Shown: positions 25,248 to 34,992, counted from the stretch's first letter. The stretch is 64,000 nt of DNA from Streptomyces sp. NBC_00344 (GCF_036088315.1 NZ_CP107996.1:5167501-5231500); one strand, 5' to 3'. A program made the numbers and translations. Notes: generated by a model not told the origin, from the sequence alone.

Positions 25248-25445
25248 TCAGTTGCCGTATTCGGACATCTGGTCGATGAGCCGCGCCGATGCCGGCGGGA
25301 CCGTGACCCCGTGAATCAGCGACGGGTGCACGGGCATGGGCGCCTTCCCCGCGGGAACGACCCAATGGGGTGCCATACGGGCGCAGTCGCCGCGCAGGTC
25401 GATGAGGCTGGCTTCGGACTCGTGCGGAGCGATGAAGTTCGGCAT
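25248..25445 (-). CDS. Small hypothetical protein
   Basis: 65 aa, beginning MPNFIAPHESEASLIDL and ending IDQMSEYGN. It has His/Pro/Met content and no membrane segment, so it is not simply noise from a neighbouring frame. Its position, divergent from the adenosine kinase gene with 129 bp between them, leaves room for promoters both ways. The Shine-Dalgarno is weak (ACGGTGCGG). I do not recognise a family with certainty, though small proteins of this type occur at this place in other Streptomyces. Confidence 0.55.
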   Translation of the reverse strand: MPNFIAPHESEASLIDLRGDCARMAPHWVVPAGKAPMPVHPSLIHGVTVPPASARLIDQMSEYGN

Positions 25446-25574
25446 ACCGCACCGTAGGCACGCGGTGGCCCGCGAAGAAAGGCCTACTATCGGGTAGATT
25501 CGCCGCTTCGTGACCAGGACCGTGACCCGATAGCGTGAGGTGTCAGCCTCCCTCCTCCGCAGGAGCGTCCTCGC

Positions 25575-26549
25575 GTGCGCATCGCAGTCACCGGCTCCAT
25601 CGCCACCGACCACCTCATGACCTTCCCCGGCCGCTTCGCCGACCAGTTGGTCGCCGATCAGCTCCACACGGTCTCCCTCTCGTTCCTCGTCGACAACCTC
25701 GACGTACGGCGCGGCGGGGTCGGCGCCAACATCTGCTTCGGAATGGGGCTGCTCGGCACCCGACCGGTGCTGGTGGGTGCGGCAGGCTCGGACTTCGACG
25801 AGTACCGTGCCTGGCTCGACCGCCACGGCGTGGACACCGGCTCCGTACGGATCTCGGAAGTCCTGCACACCGCCCGTTTCGTCTGCACCACGGACGCCGA
25901 CCACAACCAGATCGGTTCCTTCTACACCGGGGCGATGAGCGAGGCCCGCCAGATCGAGCTCCAGCGGGTCGCCGAACGCGTTGGCGGACTCGACCTGGTG
26001 CTGATCGGCGCGGACGACCCCGAGGCGATGCTCCGCCACACCGAGGAGTGCCGTTCCCGCGCGATCCCCTTCGCCGCGGACTTCTCCCAGCAGATCGCGC
26101 GGATGAGCGGCGACGACATCCGCACCCTCCTCGAGGGCGCGACGTATCTCTTCTCCAACGAGTACGAGAAGGGCCTCATCGAGTCCAAGACCGGCTGGAC
26201 GGAAGAGGAGATTCTGGGCAAGGTCGGCCACCGCGTCACCACACTCGGCGCGCGCGGTGTGCGTATCGAGCGGACCGGCGAGGACCCGATCGAGGTCGGC
26301 TGCGCGGAAGAGGAGGCCAAGGTCGACCCCACCGGGGTCGGCGACGCGTTCCGTGCGGGCTTCCTGTCCGGCCTCTCCTGGGGAGTGGGCCTGGAGCGTG
26401 CCGCCCAGGTCGGCTGCATGCTGGCGACCCTGGTGATCGAGACGCTGGGTACCCAGGAGTACACCCTGCGCCGCGCCAACTTCATGGCCCGCTTCACCAA
26501 GGCCTACGGCGACGAGGCAGCCGCCGAGGTCACGACCCACCTGCGCTAG
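25575..26549 (+). CDS. adoK: PfkB-family kinase, probable adenosine kinase
   Basis: 324 aa. Opening VTGSIATDHLMTFPGRF, the conserved GGVGANICFGMGLLG, ADFSQQIARM, and the C-terminal catalytic DPTGVGDAFRAGF with the base Asp identify a ribokinase/PfkB fold. Length and many stretches closely resemble the M. tuberculosis adenosine kinase Rv2202c as I remember it (same 324 residues, same HTARF and TLGARGV motifs). It would convert adenosine to AMP for purine salvage. Automated annotation usually says only 'carbohydrate kinase'. GTG at 25575 follows AGGAG by 9 bp. Substrate is an inference from family resemblance. Confidence 0.85.
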   Translation: MRIAVTGSIATDHLMTFPGRFADQLVADQLHTVSLSFLVDNLDVRRGGVGANICFGMGLLGTRPVLVGAAGSDFDEYRAWLDRHGVDTGSVRISEVLHTARFVCTTDADHNQIGSFYTGAMSEARQIELQRVAERVGGLDLVLIGADDPEAMLRHTEECRSRAIPFAADFSQQIARMSGDDIRTLLEGATYLFSNEYEKGLIESKTGWTEEEILGKVGHRVTTLGARGVRIERTGEDPIEVGCAEEEAKVDPTGVGDAFRAGFLSGLSWGVGLERAAQVGCMLATLVIETLGTQEYTLRRANFMARFTKAYGDEAAAEVTTHLR

Positions 26550-26668
26550 GCCGTGTCCGATACGTACCGAGTATTCGAGAGGACCTGCCCGGTTCGCGAC
26601 GCCTGAGGCTGTCCCGGACCCGCGTCCCGCCCGCCCGCACCCCGGGCGGGCGGTGCCACTTCCCGGAC

Positions 26669-26709
26669 GTGTCCTGAGGCCGGGCCATGCGGCCCCGGCC
26701 TCAGGACAC
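26669..26709. terminator. Convergent terminator overlapping a stop codon
   Basis: A perfect 16-bp inverted repeat (26669-26684 with 26694-26709). The right arm contains the last codons and the stop of the minus-strand desulfurase gene, so the coding end itself forms the hairpin. It also serves adoK arriving from the left. Confidence 0.85.
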
Positions 26710-28104
26710 CCGGCGCACCCGGTAGCCGGTACCCCCGTCCACCGGGTGCGCACCCAGGTACTCCTGGGAACGCATATCGCACCAGGCCGGGATGTCCAGC
26801 CGGGCGGCCTCGTCGTCCGACAGCACCGTCACCACCCCGCCCACCGGCACGTTCCCGATCACCTTGGCGAGCTCGATGACCGGGATCGGGCAGCGCTTGC
26901 CGAGTGAGTCCACCACCAGCTCCCGCGGGTCGCCCGCCACCGGAGCAGCCCGGAGCGGGTCCTCGCTCTCCGCCCCGGACGCCCCCAGTCGCTCCCGTAC
27001 GCTCCGCACGGCCACCGGCAGTACCGACAGGAATCGCTCCACGTCCTCTTCCGGTACCCCCGCGGGAAGAGACACCCGGATGTTCCCCTCGGACAGCACG
27101 CCCATCGCCCGGAGCACATGACTGGGGGTCAGCGTGCTGCTCGTGCAGGAGGAGCCGGACGACACCGAGAAGCCGGCCTTGTCCAGCTCGTGCAGCAGAG
27201 TCTCCCCATCGGCGTAGAGACAGGAGAACGTCACCAGATGCGGGAGCCGCCGCACCGGATCGCCGGCCACCTCGACGTCGGGCACCAGTTCGGGCACCCG
27301 TGTCCGGATCCGGTCCACCAGAGCCCGCAGCCGTACGGCCTCCGCGCCGGCTTCTGCCCTTACCGCCCGCAGCGAGGCGGCGGCGGCCACGATGGCCGGG
27401 ATGTTCTGGAAGCCGGCCGCCCGGCCGGACTCCCGCTCGTCGGCAGGGCCTTGGGGGGCGAACCTCACACCCTTGCGCACCACCAGCAGCCCGGTTCCCG
27501 CCGGGCCGCCCCATTTGTGGGCACTCGCGGTGAGAAGCGACCAGGCCCCCTCGACCCGTCCCCACCCCAGTGACTGTGCCGCGTCCACCAGCAGGGGTAC
27601 CCCCGCCGCCCGGCACGCGTCGGCGACCTCGGCGACGGGCTGTTCGGTGCCCACCTCGTGGTTGGCGGACTGCAGACAGGCCAGTGCGGTGTCCGCCCGC
27701 AGCGCGTCGCGGTAGGCGGAGGGGGCCACCGCTCCGGTCCTGCCGACCGGCACCTCCGTGACCGATCCGCCCCCCGCCCGGTGCGCCTGCGCCGCATGGA
27801 GGACCGAGGAGTGTTCGACGGCCGACACCACGAGGTGTCCGCCGACACGCCGACGGCCGGAAAGCGCTCCGGCAATTCCGGAGTGGACCGCGCGGGTCCC
27901 GGAAGAGGTGAAGGTCAGCTCGTCGGGCCGGCACCCGACGGCGTCCGCCGCGGCCTCGCGCGCCGCGTCGAGCAGCAGCCCGGCACGCCGCCCCTCCCGG
28001 TAGAGACGGGCCGGATCCGCCCATCCCTCGTCCAGCGAGGCTTGCAGGGCCTGCCGCGCGACGGGGTGCAGGGGGGCGGAGGACGCGGTATCGAAGTAGG
28101 GCAC
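26701..28104 (-). CDS. Cysteine desulfurase (NifS/IscS-like) fused to a TusA-like sulfur carrier domain
   Basis: 467-aa PLP enzyme. The pyridoxal lysine lies in TASAHKWGGPAG, the Asp in LVDAAQSLG, and the mobile catalytic cysteine in SSGSSCTSSTLTP, as in class-I IscS/NifS. Residues about 395-467 form a second domain starting LVVDSLGKRCPIPVIELAK, whose CPxP motif is that of TusA/SirA sulfur-transfer proteins. The protein can therefore probably mobilise sulfur from cysteine and receive it on its own carrier. Likely roles are thio-modification or cofactor sulfur supply. ATG at 28104 (MPYFDTASSAP). It is divergent from ctaC across 261 bp, and convergent with adoK. Confidence 0.9.
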   Translation of the reverse strand: MPYFDTASSAPLHPVARQALQASLDEGWADPARLYREGRRAGLLLDAAREAAADAVGCRPDELTFTSSGTRAVHSGIAGALSGRRRVGGHLVVSAVEHSSVLHAAQAHRAGGGSVTEVPVGRTGAVAPSAYRDALRADTALACLQSANHEVGTEQPVAEVADACRAAGVPLLVDAAQSLGWGRVEGAWSLLTASAHKWGGPAGTGLLVVRKGVRFAPQGPADERESGRAAGFQNIPAIVAAAASLRAVRAEAGAEAVRLRALVDRIRTRVPELVPDVEVAGDPVRRLPHLVTFSCLYADGETLLHELDKAGFSVSSGSSCTSSTLTPSHVLRAMGVLSEGNIRVSLPAGVPEEDVERFLSVLPVAVRSVRERLGASGAESEDPLRAAPVAGDPRELVVDSLGKRCPIPVIELAKVIGNVPVGGVVTVLSDDEAARLDIPAWCDMRSQEYLGAHPVDGGTGYRVRRVS

Positions 28105-28365
28105 CCGGCCACGCTAGCCGCCACCCCCGCGCGGACGGTCCCGCAGCCGCAGGGGAGGGGCCGTCAGATCCCCGCCGGAAGCCCGGATTCCACCCCTTCG
28201 GGGTGTCGGGCGGCGCGTTGGGCACCCTCCCCGCGCGACTCCAAATGGCCTCCAGTAGGGTTTGGTCCGCATAAACATCCAAACCCCTGCCCGGAGCAGG
28301 ACCGGCGACCGACCTCGATGCGGCCGCAGCCGGCCGCACGGGCGAGACTCTCGGGAAGGCGCTAC

Positions 28366-29331
28366 GTGAGTCCCAACGGCTCCGACCGCTCGTCGCGGCG
28401 CCCGATGCGGCGGAAGCTGCCGCAGGTGCTGACTGCGGGCCTGATCCTTGTAACCGCTACCGGTTGCTCATACAAGGACTTTCCCCGCCTTGGTATGCCC
28501 ACCCCGGTAACGGAAGAGGCCCCTCGGATCCTCTCCCTCTGGCAGGGCTCGTGGGCGGCAGCGCTCGCCACGGGTGTGCTGGTGTGGGGTCTGATCATCT
28601 GGAGTGCGATCTTCCACCGGCGCAGCCGCACCAAGGTGGAGGTACCTCCACAGACCCGGTACAACATGCCCATCGAGGCGCTGTACACCGTGGTTCCCCT
28701 CATCATCGTCTCGGTGCTGTTCTACTTCACCGCGCGTGATGAGTCGAAGCTGCTCGATCTCTCTCCCAAGCCCGCACACACGGTCAACGTGGTCGGCTTC
28801 CAGTGGAGCTGGGGTTTCAACTACGTCGAGGACGTGGACGGAAACCCCGCCACCGGTAACGCCGCCGGCACCTCACAGCTGTCCGACATCCCGGACCGCT
28901 TCACCGAGGACTTCCCCAAGGGAGCCGAAGGCGTCTACGACGTCGGCACCCCGGGGATGCGTAACCCGCAGAACGGCAACCCGGGCCCGACCCTGTGGTT
29001 GGCGAAGGGCGAGAAGGTCCGCTTCGTTCTGACCTCACGGGACGTCATCCACGACTTCTGGGTGATTCCGTTCCTGATGAAGCAGGACGTCGTTCCGGGC
29101 CACACCAACTCCTTCGAGGTCACCCCGACCCAGGAGGGCACCTTCAGGGGTAAGTGCGCCGAGCTCTGCGGCGTCGACCACTCCCGGATGCTCTTCAACG
29201 TGAAGGTCGTTTCCCCGGAGCGCTATCAGCAGCACCTCAAGGACCTGGCGAAGAAGGGCCAGAACGGCTACATCCCAGCCGGGATCGCGCAGACTGGCCA
29301 CGCCAAGAACGCGGAGACGAACAACCTGTGA
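28366..29331 (+). CDS. ctaC: Cytochrome c oxidase subunit II
   Basis: 321-aa lipoprotein-type subunit of the aa3 oxidase that carries the CuA centre and takes electrons from the cytochrome bc1 complex. An N-terminal signal ends in the lipobox TATGC, then two transmembrane segments (about 55-85 and 105-125). The CuA ligands are in [14 protein letters not shown], and WSWGFNY is the conserved aromatic electron-entry region. GTG at 28366 is selected by GGGAAGG upstream; a longer frame continues upstream but is not coding-like. The TGA overlaps the GTG of ctaD. Confidence 0.95.
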   Translation: MSPNGSDRSSRRPMRRKLPQVLTAGLILVTATGCSYKDFPRLGMPTPVTEEAPRILSLWQGSWAAALATGVLVWGLIIWSAIFHRRSRTKVEVPPQTRYNMPIEALYTVVPLIIVSVLFYFTARDESKLLDLSPKPAHTVNVVGFQWSWGFNYVEDVDGNPATGNAAGTSQLSDIPDRFTEDFPKGAEGVYDVGTPGMRNPQNGNPGPTLWLAKGEKVRFVLTSRDVIHDFWVIPFLMKQDVVPGHTNSFEVTPTQEGTFRGKCAELCGVDHSRMLFNVKVVSPERYQQHLKDLAKKGQNGYIPAGIAQTGHAKNAETNNL

Positions 29332-31064
29332 GCATCCTCAACGAACCCCAGGGTGCCGCGGCGGCAGCAGAGTCCTACGAGACCGAGCTGCCGGTACGGC
29401 GCAAAGAGCCGGGAAACGTCCTCGTCAAGTGGCTGACCACCACTGACCACAAGACGATCGGCACGATGTATCTGGTCACGTCGTTTGCGTTCTTCTGCAT
29501 CGGCGGTGTGCTGGCACTGGTCATGCGGGCCGAGCTGGCCCGACCCGGCACCCAGATCGTGTCGAACGAGCAGTTCAACCAGGCGTTCACGATGCACGGC
29601 ACCATCATGCTGCTGATGTTCGCGACGCCGCTCTTCGCCGGATTCGCCAACTGGATCATGCCGCTGCAGATCGGCGCGCCCGACGTGGCGTTCCCGCGGC
29701 TGAACATGTTCGCGTACTGGCTGTACCTCTTCGGCTCGCTCATCGCGGTCGGTGGCTTCATCACCCCGCAGGGCGCGGCCGACTTCGGCTGGTTCGCCTA
29801 CTCCCCGCTGTCGGACGCCGTCCGTTCGCCGGGTGTCGGCGCCGACATGTGGATCATGGGTCTGGCCTTCTCGGGCTTCGGTACGATCCTCGGCTCGGTC
29901 AACTTCATCACCACGATCATCTGCATGCGCGCGCCCGGCATGACGATGTTCCGGATGCCGATCTTCGTGTGGAACGTCCTGCTGACCGGTGTGCTGGTCC
30001 TGCTGGCCTTCCCCGTCCTCGCCGCCGCACTCTTCGCGCTGGAGGCGGACCGCAAGTTCGGCGCTCATGTGTTCGATGCGTCGAACGGTGGCGCGTTGCT
30101 GTGGCAACACCTCTTCTGGTTCTTCGGCCATCCAGAGGTGTACATCATCGCGCTGCCGTTCTTCGGGATCATTTCCGAAGTGATTCCGGTCTTCTCCAGA
30201 AAGCCGATGTTCGGTTACATCGGCCTCATCGCGGCCACGATCTCGATCGCCGGTCTGTCCGTGACGGTGTGGGCCCACCACATGTACGTCACGGGAGGTG
30301 TGCTGCTGCCGTTCTTCTCCTTCATGACGTTCCTGATCGCGGTGCCGACCGGGGTGAAGTTCTTCAACTGGATCGGCACGATGTGGAAGGGCTCACTGTC
30401 CTTCGAGACACCGATGCTCTGGGCCGTCGGCTTCCTGATCACCTTCACCTTCGGTGGTCTGACCGGCGTCATCCTGGCCTCGCCGCCGATGGACTTCCAC
30501 GTGTCGGACTCCTACTTCGTGGTGGCGCACTTCCACTACGTGGTCTTCGGCACCGTGGTCTTCGCGATGTTCTCCGGATTCCACTTCTGGTGGCCGAAGT
30601 TCACCGGGAAGATGCTGGACGAGCGACTGGGCAAGATCACCTTCTGGACGCTGTTCGTGGGCTTCCACGGCACCTTCCTGGTGCAGCACTGGCTCGGTGT
30701 CGAGGGCATGCCGCGGCGTTACGCGGACTACCTCGCGGCCGACGGCTTCACCGCTCTGAACACGGTCTCGACCATCAGCTCCTTCCTGCTCGGCCTGTCG
30801 ATCCTGCCGTTCCTCTACAACGTCTGGAAGACCGCCAAGTACGGCAAGAAGGTCGAGGTCGACGACCCCTGGGGCTACGGCCGTTCACTCGAATGGGCGA
30901 CATCGTGCCCGCCGCCGCGGCACAACTTCACCACGCTGCCGCGGATCCGTTCCGAGTCCCCGGCCTTCGACCTGCACCACCCGGAGATCGCGGCTCTCGA
31001 CCAGCTCGAGAACCACGGCTCCAGTGACAAGGTCCTCGCCGGCGGCAAGGAGGCAGGCAAGTGA
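29328..31064 (+). CDS. ctaD: Cytochrome c oxidase subunit I
   Basis: 578-aa catalytic subunit with twelve transmembrane helices; binds heme a, heme a3 and CuB and reduces O2 to water while pumping protons. Visible are the heme ligand in FTMHGTIML, the CuB/Tyr motif FGHPEVYI with the HH pair in VWAHHMY, and [11 protein letters not shown] at 29328 overlaps the ctaC stop by four bases; upstream GGAGA gives the site. Its own TGA overlaps the start of ctaF, so ctaC-ctaD-ctaF is a tightly coupled operon. Confidence 0.96.
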   Translation: MSILNEPQGAAAAAESYETELPVRRKEPGNVLVKWLTTTDHKTIGTMYLVTSFAFFCIGGVLALVMRAELARPGTQIVSNEQFNQAFTMHGTIMLLMFATPLFAGFANWIMPLQIGAPDVAFPRLNMFAYWLYLFGSLIAVGGFITPQGAADFGWFAYSPLSDAVRSPGVGADMWIMGLAFSGFGTILGSVNFITTIICMRAPGMTMFRMPIFVWNVLLTGVLVLLAFPVLAAALFALEADRKFGAHVFDASNGGALLWQHLFWFFGHPEVYIIALPFFGIISEVIPVFSRKPMFGYIGLIAATISIAGLSVTVWAHHMYVTGGVLLPFFSFMTFLIAVPTGVKFFNWIGTMWKGSLSFETPMLWAVGFLITFTFGGLTGVILASPPMDFHVSDSYFVVAHFHYVVFGTVVFAMFSGFHFWWPKFTGKMLDERLGKITFWTLFVGFHGTFLVQHWLGVEGMPRRYADYLAADGFTALNTVSTISSFLLGLSILPFLYNVWKTAKYGKKVEVDDPWGYGRSLEWATSCPPPRHNFTTLPRIRSESPAFDLHHPEIAALDQLENHGSSDKVLAGGKEAGK

Positions 31065-31459
31065 AGGTCCAGGGAAAGATGTTCCTCTGGCTGAGTTTCT
31101 TCATCCTCGCCGTGGCAATCGTCTACGGCGTGTGGTCGAAGGAAGCAGCCGGTACGACGGCGCTCTTCATGGCCTTCGGTCTGAGCGTGATGATCGGCTT
31201 CTACCTGGCCTTCACGGCCCGGCGGATGGACGCGATCGCGCAGGACGACAAGGAGGCCGAGGTCGCCGACGAGGCGGGTGAGGTCGGCTTCTTCGCCCCG
31301 CACAGCTGGCAGCCGCTCTCGCTGGCCATCGGTGGTGCGCTGGCCTTCCTGGCGATCGCCATGGGCTGGTGGCTGCTGTACTTCTCGGCGCCGCTGATCC
31401 TGGTCGGTCTGTGGGGCTGGGTCTTCGAGTTCTACCGCGGAGAGAACCAGAACCAGTAG
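31061..31459 (+). CDS. ctaF: Cytochrome c oxidase subunit IV (actinobacterial)
   Basis: 132-aa accessory subunit with four hydrophobic segments (starting [17 protein letters not shown]). Actinobacterial oxidases contain this small subunit, which stabilises the supercomplex. The GTG start at 31061 lies within the ctaD stop (GTGA). A 16-bp hairpin follows the stop and ends the operon. Confidence 0.92.
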   Translation: MKVQGKMFLWLSFFILAVAIVYGVWSKEAAGTTALFMAFGLSVMIGFYLAFTARRMDAIAQDDKEAEVADEAGEVGFFAPHSWQPLSLAIGGALAFLAIAMGWWLLYFSAPLILVGLWGWVFEFYRGENQNQ

Positions 31460-31477
31460 CACGCGGTTCACACATCG

Positions 31478-31520
31478 AACGAGGGGTTCGGACGCCATTC
31501 AGGTGTCCGGACCCCTCGTT
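31478..31520 (+). terminator. Terminator after ctaCDF
   Basis: AACGAGGGGTTCGGAC (31478-31493) pairs with 31505-31520 over 16 bp with one G-U. A T follows the stem. Confidence 0.8.
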
Positions 31521-31563
31521 TGCAGTCATCCGGCGTGCCGCTGTTGACGGAGCTTCATAGCGT

Positions 31564-32829
31564 GTGCTCATGAGCCAAGCACCTCGATTCCGTACGGTCC
31601 TGAGCTGCTCACTACTGCTCGCCTCCCTGGGGGCAGGAGTCGCCGCATGCGGAGGGCCCGACAGCAGCCCGCTATCCTCGACACCGTTCGACGCAGCGGG
31701 CCAGATATCCTTCAGCGGCCCCAAGGGCAGCGGTAAGGCCGCCGACCCGAACAAGCCGCTCGAAGTCACCATCAAGAACGGGTCGGGCCGTATCACCGAC
31801 GTGACGGCCACGGACGCCACTGGGCGCCAGCTGGCGGGCGAACTGTCCGCCGACGGCAGCAGGTGGCACAGCACCGCCTCGCTGGCGGCAGGCGCGCACT
31901 ACACGGTGCGGGTGTCCACCGAGGACGGCCGGGGCCAGCCGGGCACCCGGATGTTCCGCTTCGACACCAAGTCGTCCTCGAACCGGCTCAACGCCACCTT
32001 CGGCCCCGAGAAGGGCGTGTACGGCGTGGGGCAGCCGATCACCGCCCAGCTCAGTGCCCCGGTAAAGGCGAAGGCGGACCGGGCCAAGGTCGAGCGGGCC
32101 CTCAAGGTCACATCAGTACCCGCCGCCGACGGTGCCTGGTACTGGGTGGACAGCAAGACGCTGCACTTCCGCCCGAAGGAGTACTGGCCCGCGCACGCCA
32201 CCATCAAGGTGCGCAGCAACCTCAACGGGATAAAGATCGCCGGCAAGCTCTACGGCGGTGACGCAAAGCCCCTCACGATCACCACGGGCGACCGCCTCGA
32301 AGCCCTCGCCAACGCCGGTTCGGACCAAATGGTCGTCAAGCGCAACGGGAAAGTGATCAACACCATCCCGATCACCATGGGCAAGCCCGGCTTCTCCACC
32401 CGGAACGGCGTCAAGGTCGTGCTCGGCAAGACGCGCTACGTACGGATGACCAGTTCCAGCATCGGGATAGCCGCCGGCAGTTCGGACTCCTACGACCTCC
32501 CGGTGTACTTCGCCACACAGGTCACCTGGAGCGGTGAGTACGTCCACGCGGCGCCCTGGTCCGTGGGTTCGCAGGGGTACGCCAACACCAGTCATGGCTG
32601 CACCGGCATGAGCATGGACAACGCGACCTGGTTCTTCAACCACTTCCGCAAGGGTGACATCGTCAACGTCACAGGAAGCGAAGGCGCCACGATGACGCCG
32701 TTCGACAACGGCTTCGGCGACTGGAACCTGTCCTGGGACAAGTGGCGCAAGGGCAGCGCGCTGTCCGCCGGGAAGCAGGCGGACAGCACACCGGCCGAAA
32801 CGGCCCGGCTGCAGCCCGCCGCCTTCTGA
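31564..32829 (+). CDS. L,D-transpeptidase lipoprotein (YkuD domain)
   Basis: 421-aa secreted lipoprotein that makes 3-3 cross-links in peptidoglycan. The signal ends at a lipobox before ACGGP (AGVAACGG), so the mature protein is anchored on the outer face of the membrane. Two Ig-like domains (about 45-130 and 140-240) precede the YkuD domain, which carries the histidine in VHAAPWS and the catalytic Cys346 in TSHGCTGMS. This matches the Ldt(Mt2)-like architecture. GTG at 31564 is favoured by GGAG 11 bp upstream; ATG 31570 is the alternative. It sits between ctaF and ctaE, an arrangement also common in Streptomyces. Confidence 0.92.
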   Translation: MLMSQAPRFRTVLSCSLLLASLGAGVAACGGPDSSPLSSTPFDAAGQISFSGPKGSGKAADPNKPLEVTIKNGSGRITDVTATDATGRQLAGELSADGSRWHSTASLAAGAHYTVRVSTEDGRGQPGTRMFRFDTKSSSNRLNATFGPEKGVYGVGQPITAQLSAPVKAKADRAKVERALKVTSVPAADGAWYWVDSKTLHFRPKEYWPAHATIKVRSNLNGIKIAGKLYGGDAKPLTITTGDRLEALANAGSDQMVVKRNGKVINTIPITMGKPGFSTRNGVKVVLGKTRYVRMTSSSIGIAAGSSDSYDLPVYFATQVTWSGEYVHAAPWSVGSQGYANTSHGCTGMSMDNATWFFNHFRKGDIVNVTGSEGATMTPFDNGFGDWNLSWDKWRKGSALSAGKQADSTPAETARLQPAAF

Positions 32830-32863
32830 CCCGCCGCCGGCCCGCACACGGACGACGCCGTGT

Positions 32864-32888
32864 TCTCCGGGGGGTGTTCCCCCGGAGA
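32864..32888. terminator. Bidirectional terminator
   Basis: TCTCCGGGGG (32864-32873) pairs with CCCCCGGAGA (32879-32888) around GTGTT, between the L,D-transpeptidase gene and the convergent receiver-like gene. Confidence 0.7.
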
Positions 32889-32893
32889 CCGGG

Positions 32894-33310
32894 TCAGGAC
32901 CGTGCGGTGAGGGCCGTACCCGCCAGCCGGGTGCGGAGCAGGGCGGCCAGTGCGTCCGCGAACTCCACCGGCTCGACCGGAAGCGTCACCGCGCTGTCCG
33001 CGCGGCTCCAGGTGGCCAGCCAGGCGTCCTGCGGGCGGCCGATCAGCAGCAGGACGGGCGGGCACCGGAAGATCTCGTCCTTGATCTGCCTGCAGATGCC
33101 CATGCCGCCCGCGGGGACCGCCTCGCCGTCCAGCACGCAGACATCGATGCCGCCGTTGTCCAGAGCCGTGAGAAGGCCGTCCAGCGTCGCGCACTCCAGG
33201 TACTCCACCGGCGGCACGTCCGCAGCGGGCCTGCGGCCCGCAGCGAGCCTCACCTGCTCCCGGGTGTTCGCGTCGTCGCTGTAGACCAGGACCGTGGCGC
33301 TCGGCTGCAT
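32894..33310 (-). CDS. Stand-alone response-regulator-like (pseudo-receiver) protein
   Basis: 138 aa, no output domain. The fold of a receiver is suggested by VLVYSDDANTR (acidic pair Asp12-Asp13) and CVLDGEAVPAGG with a possible phosphoacceptor Asp61. But the expected Thr/Ser after strand 4 (here LLIGRP) and the Lys before Pro (here PVEP near 114) are absent. It may be a phosphorylation-independent signalling domain. GGAGGAACA precedes the ATG at 33310. It lies between the two cytochrome oxidase gene blocks on the opposite strand and is divergent from ctaE, so a role in respiratory-gene control is possible but unproven. Confidence 0.7.
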   Translation of the reverse strand: MQPSATVLVYSDDANTREQVRLAAGRRPAADVPPVEYLECATLDGLLTALDNGGIDVCVLDGEAVPAGGMGICRQIKDEIFRCPPVLLLIGRPQDAWLATWSRADSAVTLPVEPVEFADALAALLRTRLAGTALTARS

Positions 33311-33496
33311 TGTTCCTCCGTGACGGCTGTGTCTTCGGGGTCTGAGTGCTTGAACCTTGGCGCGGATGCTACTCCGTCCCACACCTCGTCAACACCGTTG
33401 CGGAGCGCCTTCCGATGGGCTGTTCGGGCAGGACATGAGCTACTGACACACCGAACTGCACCCCCCGAGGTGAGGGCGGGATAAGCGACCGACATA

Positions 33497-34117
33497 ATGT
33501 CGGTCGTGGCGACAGCAACGACAGTAGAAACCGGGCACGCGCACCCGTCGGTCAATCGGCCGAACCTCACCAGCGTCGGAACCATCATCTGGTTGAGTTC
33601 CGAGCTGATGTTCTTCGCGGCCCTCTTCGCGATGTACTTCACCCTGCGATCGGTAACGGGAGCCGCGCACTGGAAGGATATGGCCGACTCGCTGAACGTT
33701 CCGTTCTCGGCGACGAACACCACCGTCCTTGTGCTCTCTTCTCTCACGTGCCAGCTCGGCGTCTTCGCCGCCGAGCGGGGCGACGTGAAGAAGTTGCGCT
33801 CGTGGTTCATGATCACGTTCGTGATGGGTGCGATCTTCATCGGCGGCCAGATCTTCGAGTACACCGAGCTGGTGAAGAACGACGGCCTTTCGCTGTCTTC
33901 CGACCCGTACGGCTCCGTGTTCTACCTGACGACCGGCTTCCACGGCATGCATGTGACAGGTGGGCTGATCGCCTTCCTGTTCGTCCTCGGCAGGACGTAC
34001 GCAGCCAAGAGATTCACCCACGAGCAGGCAACCGCCGCCATCGTCGTGTCCTATTACTGGCACTTCGTCGATGTCGTCTGGATCGGCCTCTTCGCGACGA
34101 TCTACTTGATCCAGTAA
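33497..34117 (+). CDS. ctaE: Cytochrome c oxidase subunit III
   Basis: 206-aa membrane subunit with five helices, shorter than the seven-helix proteobacterial form as usual in actinobacteria. It contains the characteristic [32 protein letters not shown] and [14 protein letters not shown]. It completes the aa3 oxidase with ctaC, ctaD and ctaF, and heads the ctaE-qcrCAB operon. The Shine-Dalgarno is weak, so a leaderless or alternative start (GTG at the SVV position) cannot be excluded. Confidence 0.94.
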   Translation: MSVVATATTVETGHAHPSVNRPNLTSVGTIIWLSSELMFFAALFAMYFTLRSVTGAAHWKDMADSLNVPFSATNTTVLVLSSLTCQLGVFAAERGDVKKLRSWFMITFVMGAIFIGGQIFEYTELVKNDGLSLSSDPYGSVFYLTTGFHGMHVTGGLIAFLFVLGRTYAAKRFTHEQATAAIVVSYYWHFVDVVWIGLFATIYLIQ

Positions 34118-34182
34118 TCGGGCCCGAAGCCCCACTCATCCAGCAAGCACCGACGCAGAAGATCCTGACACCGGGGTAATCC

Positions 34183-34992
34183 GTGAAAAAGCTCTCCGCA
34201 CGACGACGCCACCCGTTGGCGGCGGTCGTCGTCCTACTCCTCGCGCTGGCGGCCACCGGGGGGCTGTATGCCGCGTTCGCACCCGCGGGCAAGGCACAGG
34301 CCGACGACACCGCCCAGTCCCTCTCGATCAACGAGGGCAAGAAGCTGTACTCCGTGGGCTGCGCAAGCTGCCACGGCACCGGTGGCCAGGGCTCATCCGA
34401 CGGGCCGGCCCTGACGGGCGTCGGCGCGGCCGCAGTCGACTTCCAGGTCGGCAGTGGCCGGATGCCGGCCCAGCAGCCGGGCCCGCAGATCGAGAAGAAA
34501 AAGGTCATCTACAGCCAGGCCGAGATCGACAAGCTCGCGGCGTACGTGGCCTCCCTCGGCGCCGGCCCCACCATGCCGACCGCGCAGCAGTACAGCATGG
34601 ACGGCGCGAACATCGCCAAGGGTGGCGAACTGTTCCGCACCAACTGCGCGCAGTGCCACAACTTCTCGGGTGAGGGCGGTGCGCTCACACACGGCAAGTA
34701 CGCCCCGAGCCTGGAAGGCGTGAGCCAGAAGCACATCTACGAGGCCATGCAGACCGGCCCGCAGAACATGCCGAACTTCCCCGACACGACGATGCCCCAG
34801 CAGAACAAGCAGGACATCATCGCGTACATCAAGACCGTCAACGGCGACAACTCCGCAAGCGCGGGCGGCCTCAAGCTGGGCGGCCTCGGTCCGGTCAGTG
34901 AGGGTCTCTTCGGCTGGGTCTTCGGACTCGGTGCGCTGATCGCAGTTGCCATCTGGGTCGCGGCCCACACCGCTAAGGCCAAGAAGTCATGA
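34183..34992 (+). CDS. qcrC: bc1 complex diheme cytochrome c subunit
   Basis: 269 aa. After a signal-anchor segment (RRHPLAAVVVLLLALAATGG), two c-type heme domains carry CASCHG and CAQCHN with distal ligands in methionine-containing segments, and a C-terminal helix anchors it (residues about 240-260). This membrane-bound diheme protein passes electrons directly to the oxidase and replaces soluble cytochrome c in actinobacteria. The GTG at 34183 is set by the family start; its TGA overlaps the ATG of qcrA (ATGA). Confidence 0.95.
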   Translation: MKKLSARRRHPLAAVVVLLLALAATGGLYAAFAPAGKAQADDTAQSLSINEGKKLYSVGCASCHGTGGQGSSDGPALTGVGAAAVDFQVGSGRMPAQQPGPQIEKKKVIYSQAEIDKLAAYVASLGAGPTMPTAQQYSMDGANIAKGGELFRTNCAQCHNFSGEGGALTHGKYAPSLEGVSQKHIYEAMQTGPQNMPNFPDTTMPQQNKQDIIAYIKTVNGDNSASAGGLKLGGLGPVSEGLFGWVFGLGALIAVAIWVAAHTAKAKKS

